Positions 5,615-6,713 of a stretch of DNA of 6,713 nt are shown here, piece by piece; position 1 is the stretch's first letter, and the number at the start of each line of letters is the position of its first letter. Below the pieces are notes generated by a model. It saw only the letters and a program-made list of their open reading frames with translations, ran no database searches and was not told the DNA's origin. A program made the translations under genes and the position numbers. Source of the stretch: an uncultured Pseudobdellovibrionaceae bacterium (GTDB taxonomy: Bacteria > Bdellovibrionota > Bdellovibrionia > Bdellovibrionales > Bdellovibrionaceae); NCBI GenBank assembly GCA_937900305.1, contig CALCCV010000238.1, forward strand, positions 1 through 6,713, given 5' to 3'.

Positions 5615-5932
5615 AGATCAGTTTTGATATTGGCGGCATTGCTAGGTGGAGCTATTCCTGCATTTGCTAAGGAAGGTTCCCCGGCTTCACGTAGGCCAAG
5701 TTCGGATGAAACCAAATGTGTTACTAGTCTAGAGGGAACGGCACGAACTGTTTCGATTGCAACAGGGATGTCTCGAACGGAAGCAATTGGAACTGCTAAC
5801 CTATCCGAGGTAAATGGAAAAGCGGTTGTGGTTTACATTGGCGCCCATGCCTCATTCGATCGTTACGAATTCGCCGTCTCTAATTTTGCAACTTGTACAA
5901 TTAGTGGCTTTTCAATGTCCAAAGCCGAATAA
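5612..5932 (+). CDS. small secreted (periplasmic) protein, hypothetical, 106 aa
   Basis: A perfect AGGAGG precedes the ATG. Residues 1-19 (MRSVLILAALLGGAIPAFA) are a clean Sec signal peptide ending A-F-A before KEG. The mature part of about 87 residues has exactly two cysteines, in TKCVTS and ATCTIS, which could form a disulphide bridging most of the domain. The rest alternates short hydrophobic and polar stretches (AVVVYIGAH, YEFAVSNF), suggesting a small beta-rich domain. I do not recognise the family. It lies 70 bp upstream of the Doc-like gene, but nothing suggests it is an antitoxin. Confidence 0.7.
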   Translation: MRSVLILAALLGGAIPAFAKEGSPASRRPSSDETKCVTSLEGTARTVSIATGMSRTEAIGTANLSEVNGKAVVVYIGAHASFDRYEFAVSNFATCTISGFSMSKAE

Positions 5933-6002
5933 ATTTCCTTCGTTTCCGATTGATTTTTTGGACAGATTAGTTCCGATGCGTCGACGCAGAGGTCACTTTT
6001 GA

Positions 6003-6365
6003 TTGTTCACGAAGGGCGGCAATCCACACCTGCTCTTCGACCAAGGGAAGATCGAAAGCGCACTAAGCGCGGCCTTTTATCCTGGGCTTTATCCGTTCGT
6101 GCATGACGGGGTTCCAGGGATCGCAGGTGCAATGACTTTCTATCTTACACAAGCGCATGCTTTCCAAGATGGAAATAAAAGAACCGCTGCCATCACCGGG
6201 GTCTCTTTCATGACTTTGAACGGATGGGACATTCAATATGCAATTGATGAACAAACGGATCGCAACGATTTTGCCGATCTGATTTTAAAGTGTGCTTCCA
6301 GCCAAGCATCAAAAGAAGAAGTCATTGCCTGGTTTGAAAACCATAAAGTAAAAATCGAAAGTTAA
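6003..6365 (+). CDS. doc: Doc/Fic-family toxin (death-on-curing type), N-terminally short, orphan
   Basis: The motif HAFQDGNKRTA (His52, Phe54, Asp56, Asn58, Lys59, Arg60) is the Fic/Doc active site H-x-F-x-[D/N]-x-N-K-R. The spacing to FMTLNGWDI and the C-terminal helices fits Doc. Doc kinases phosphorylate EF-Tu and arrest translation; other Fic proteins AMPylate targets. The 120 residues begin close to GGNPHLLFDQGKIESAL, which aligns with the usual GG-x-x-G-L-R-D-x-x-x-L-E-x-A segment, so about 15-20 residues of the usual first helix are missing. An in-frame TGA at 6000-6002 abuts the TTG start. An AGAGG at 5988-5992 could serve as an RBS, but the short N-terminus may also mean a degraded 5' end. 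No Phd-type antitoxin gene is visible upstream. A transposase lies directly downstream on the opposite strand. Confidence 0.82.
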   Translation: MFTKGGNPHLLFDQGKIESALSAAFYPGLYPFVHDGVPGIAGAMTFYLTQAHAFQDGNKRTAAITGVSFMTLNGWDIQYAIDEQTDRNDFADLILKCASSQASKEEVIAWFENHKVKIES

Positions 6366-6380
6366 TTTCAGGGGAACGCT

Positions 6381-6713
6381 TCAAATCGGACAGACGCTAC
6401 ATGTGGGCGATAGGTTTCGCCCTTTTCGCAACGCTAGGGCCTGTTCCTTCTCCACCTCAATCTGCACGAGCAGATCAACGCTCCAACTTCCTTTGTAAAC
6501 TTCGACCGGCCGTGCCCCTTGGAGAACGGCTTGCGGAATAACCGTGTTGTGTTGGTTAAAATAGTAATTCACCTTTCTTGCCAGATCCTCGATCGTGCGA
6601 ATGCCTTGGTGATATAAGTAATTATTTTTTAGACCACGAAACAGAGCTTCGATCATCGAGTGCGTATTTCGGTTAAGGCGCCAGGGTATTCCGGTTCGAT
6701 TGCGCCACCCCAT
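6381..6713 (-). CDS. DDE transposase C-terminal part (IS3-like, rve core), 5' end outside the window
   Basis: The frame runs off the right edge, so only the last 110 residues are visible. HSMIEALFRGLKNNYLY carries the third catalytic acid (Glu22 of the visible part) and the conserved Lys seven residues later, as in the D-D-35-E core of IS3-type integrase-like transposases. YYFNQHNTVIPQAVLQGARPVEVY matches the typical ending (F/Y-Y-x-x-x-H-N-x-x-x-P...G-x-x-P-x-E-x-Y). The residues at the edge (GWRNRTGIPWRLNRN) fit the segment before the catalytic Glu only loosely. The stop lies 16 bases from the Doc-like stop, so the IS end is probably between 6366 and about 6400. A GGGCGA/TCGCCC hairpin (6405-6422) lies within the last codons. 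Whether the element is intact cannot be judged here. Confidence 0.85.
   Translation of the reverse strand: MGWRNRTGIPWRLNRNTHSMIEALFRGLKNNYLYHQGIRTIEDLARKVNYYFNQHNTVIPQAVLQGARPVEVYKGSWSVDLLVQIEVEKEQALALRKGRNLSPTCSVCPI

Noticed and set aside
5612..5932. Small secreted protein as the antitoxin of the Doc-like toxin
   Set aside because: A signal peptide would export it, while Phd-type antitoxins are cytoplasmic DNA-binding proteins. Only proximity suggested it.

Overview
The window reads as an accessory, mobile-element-scarred stretch of a Gram-negative chromosome. Base composition is moderate (mid-40s % GC by eye), several genes carry strong AGGAG-type ribosome binding sites, and there are Sec signal peptides with A-x-A cleavage sites. 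Short recombinase, toxin and IS fragments in this style would suit a Bdellovibrionota- or deltaproteobacteria-like genome, but that is a guess because no rRNA or marker gene is present.

Layout. (a) 1-490: the tail of an XRE-type helix-turn-helix regulator, truncated by the window edge, overlaps by ATGA a 66-residue small membrane protein. (b) 491-2797: a serine site-specific recombinase gene with a 14-bp palindrome upstream. It has a perfect Shine-Dalgarno but an ATC where the start codon should be. It is split between its catalytic domain and its C-terminal helix-turn-helix by a complete, apparently intact IS110/IS1111-type element (about 1030-2546). Removing the element restores the recombinase frame exactly (about 237 residues). 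The element has 14-bp subterminal inverted repeats, a 370-residue DEDD/serine transposase and about 300 bp of structured noncoding DNA downstream of the transposase. That noncoding DNA contains short segments matching both ends of the element and the insertion site, in the order expected for a bridge RNA (seekRNA). (c) 2798-3004: a good rho-independent terminator and a 100-nt nested inverted-repeat element, between convergent genes. (d) 3005-5211, minus strand: a secreted Asp-box (sialidase-like) beta-propeller protein, then a possible 58-residue ORF, then a 239-residue protein resembling a 2-oxoglutarate/Fe(II) oxygenase. (e) 5212-5611: a divergent intergenic region with hairpins and no recognised gene. 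(f) 5612-6365, plus strand: a small secreted protein with two cysteines and an orphan Doc/Fic-type toxin whose N-terminus looks shortened. (g) 6381-6713, minus strand: the C-terminal catalytic part of a DDE (IS3-like) transposase running off the right edge.

How it fits together. The left half is a nested-element story: an RNA-guided IS landed in a resolvase that was probably itself part of a mobile unit with the XRE regulator. The right half is accessory cargo (secreted proteins, an orphan toxin) bounded by a second IS. The most interesting item is the candidate bridge RNA, because the left donor guide, the right donor guide and a left target guide can all be proposed from this one sequence.
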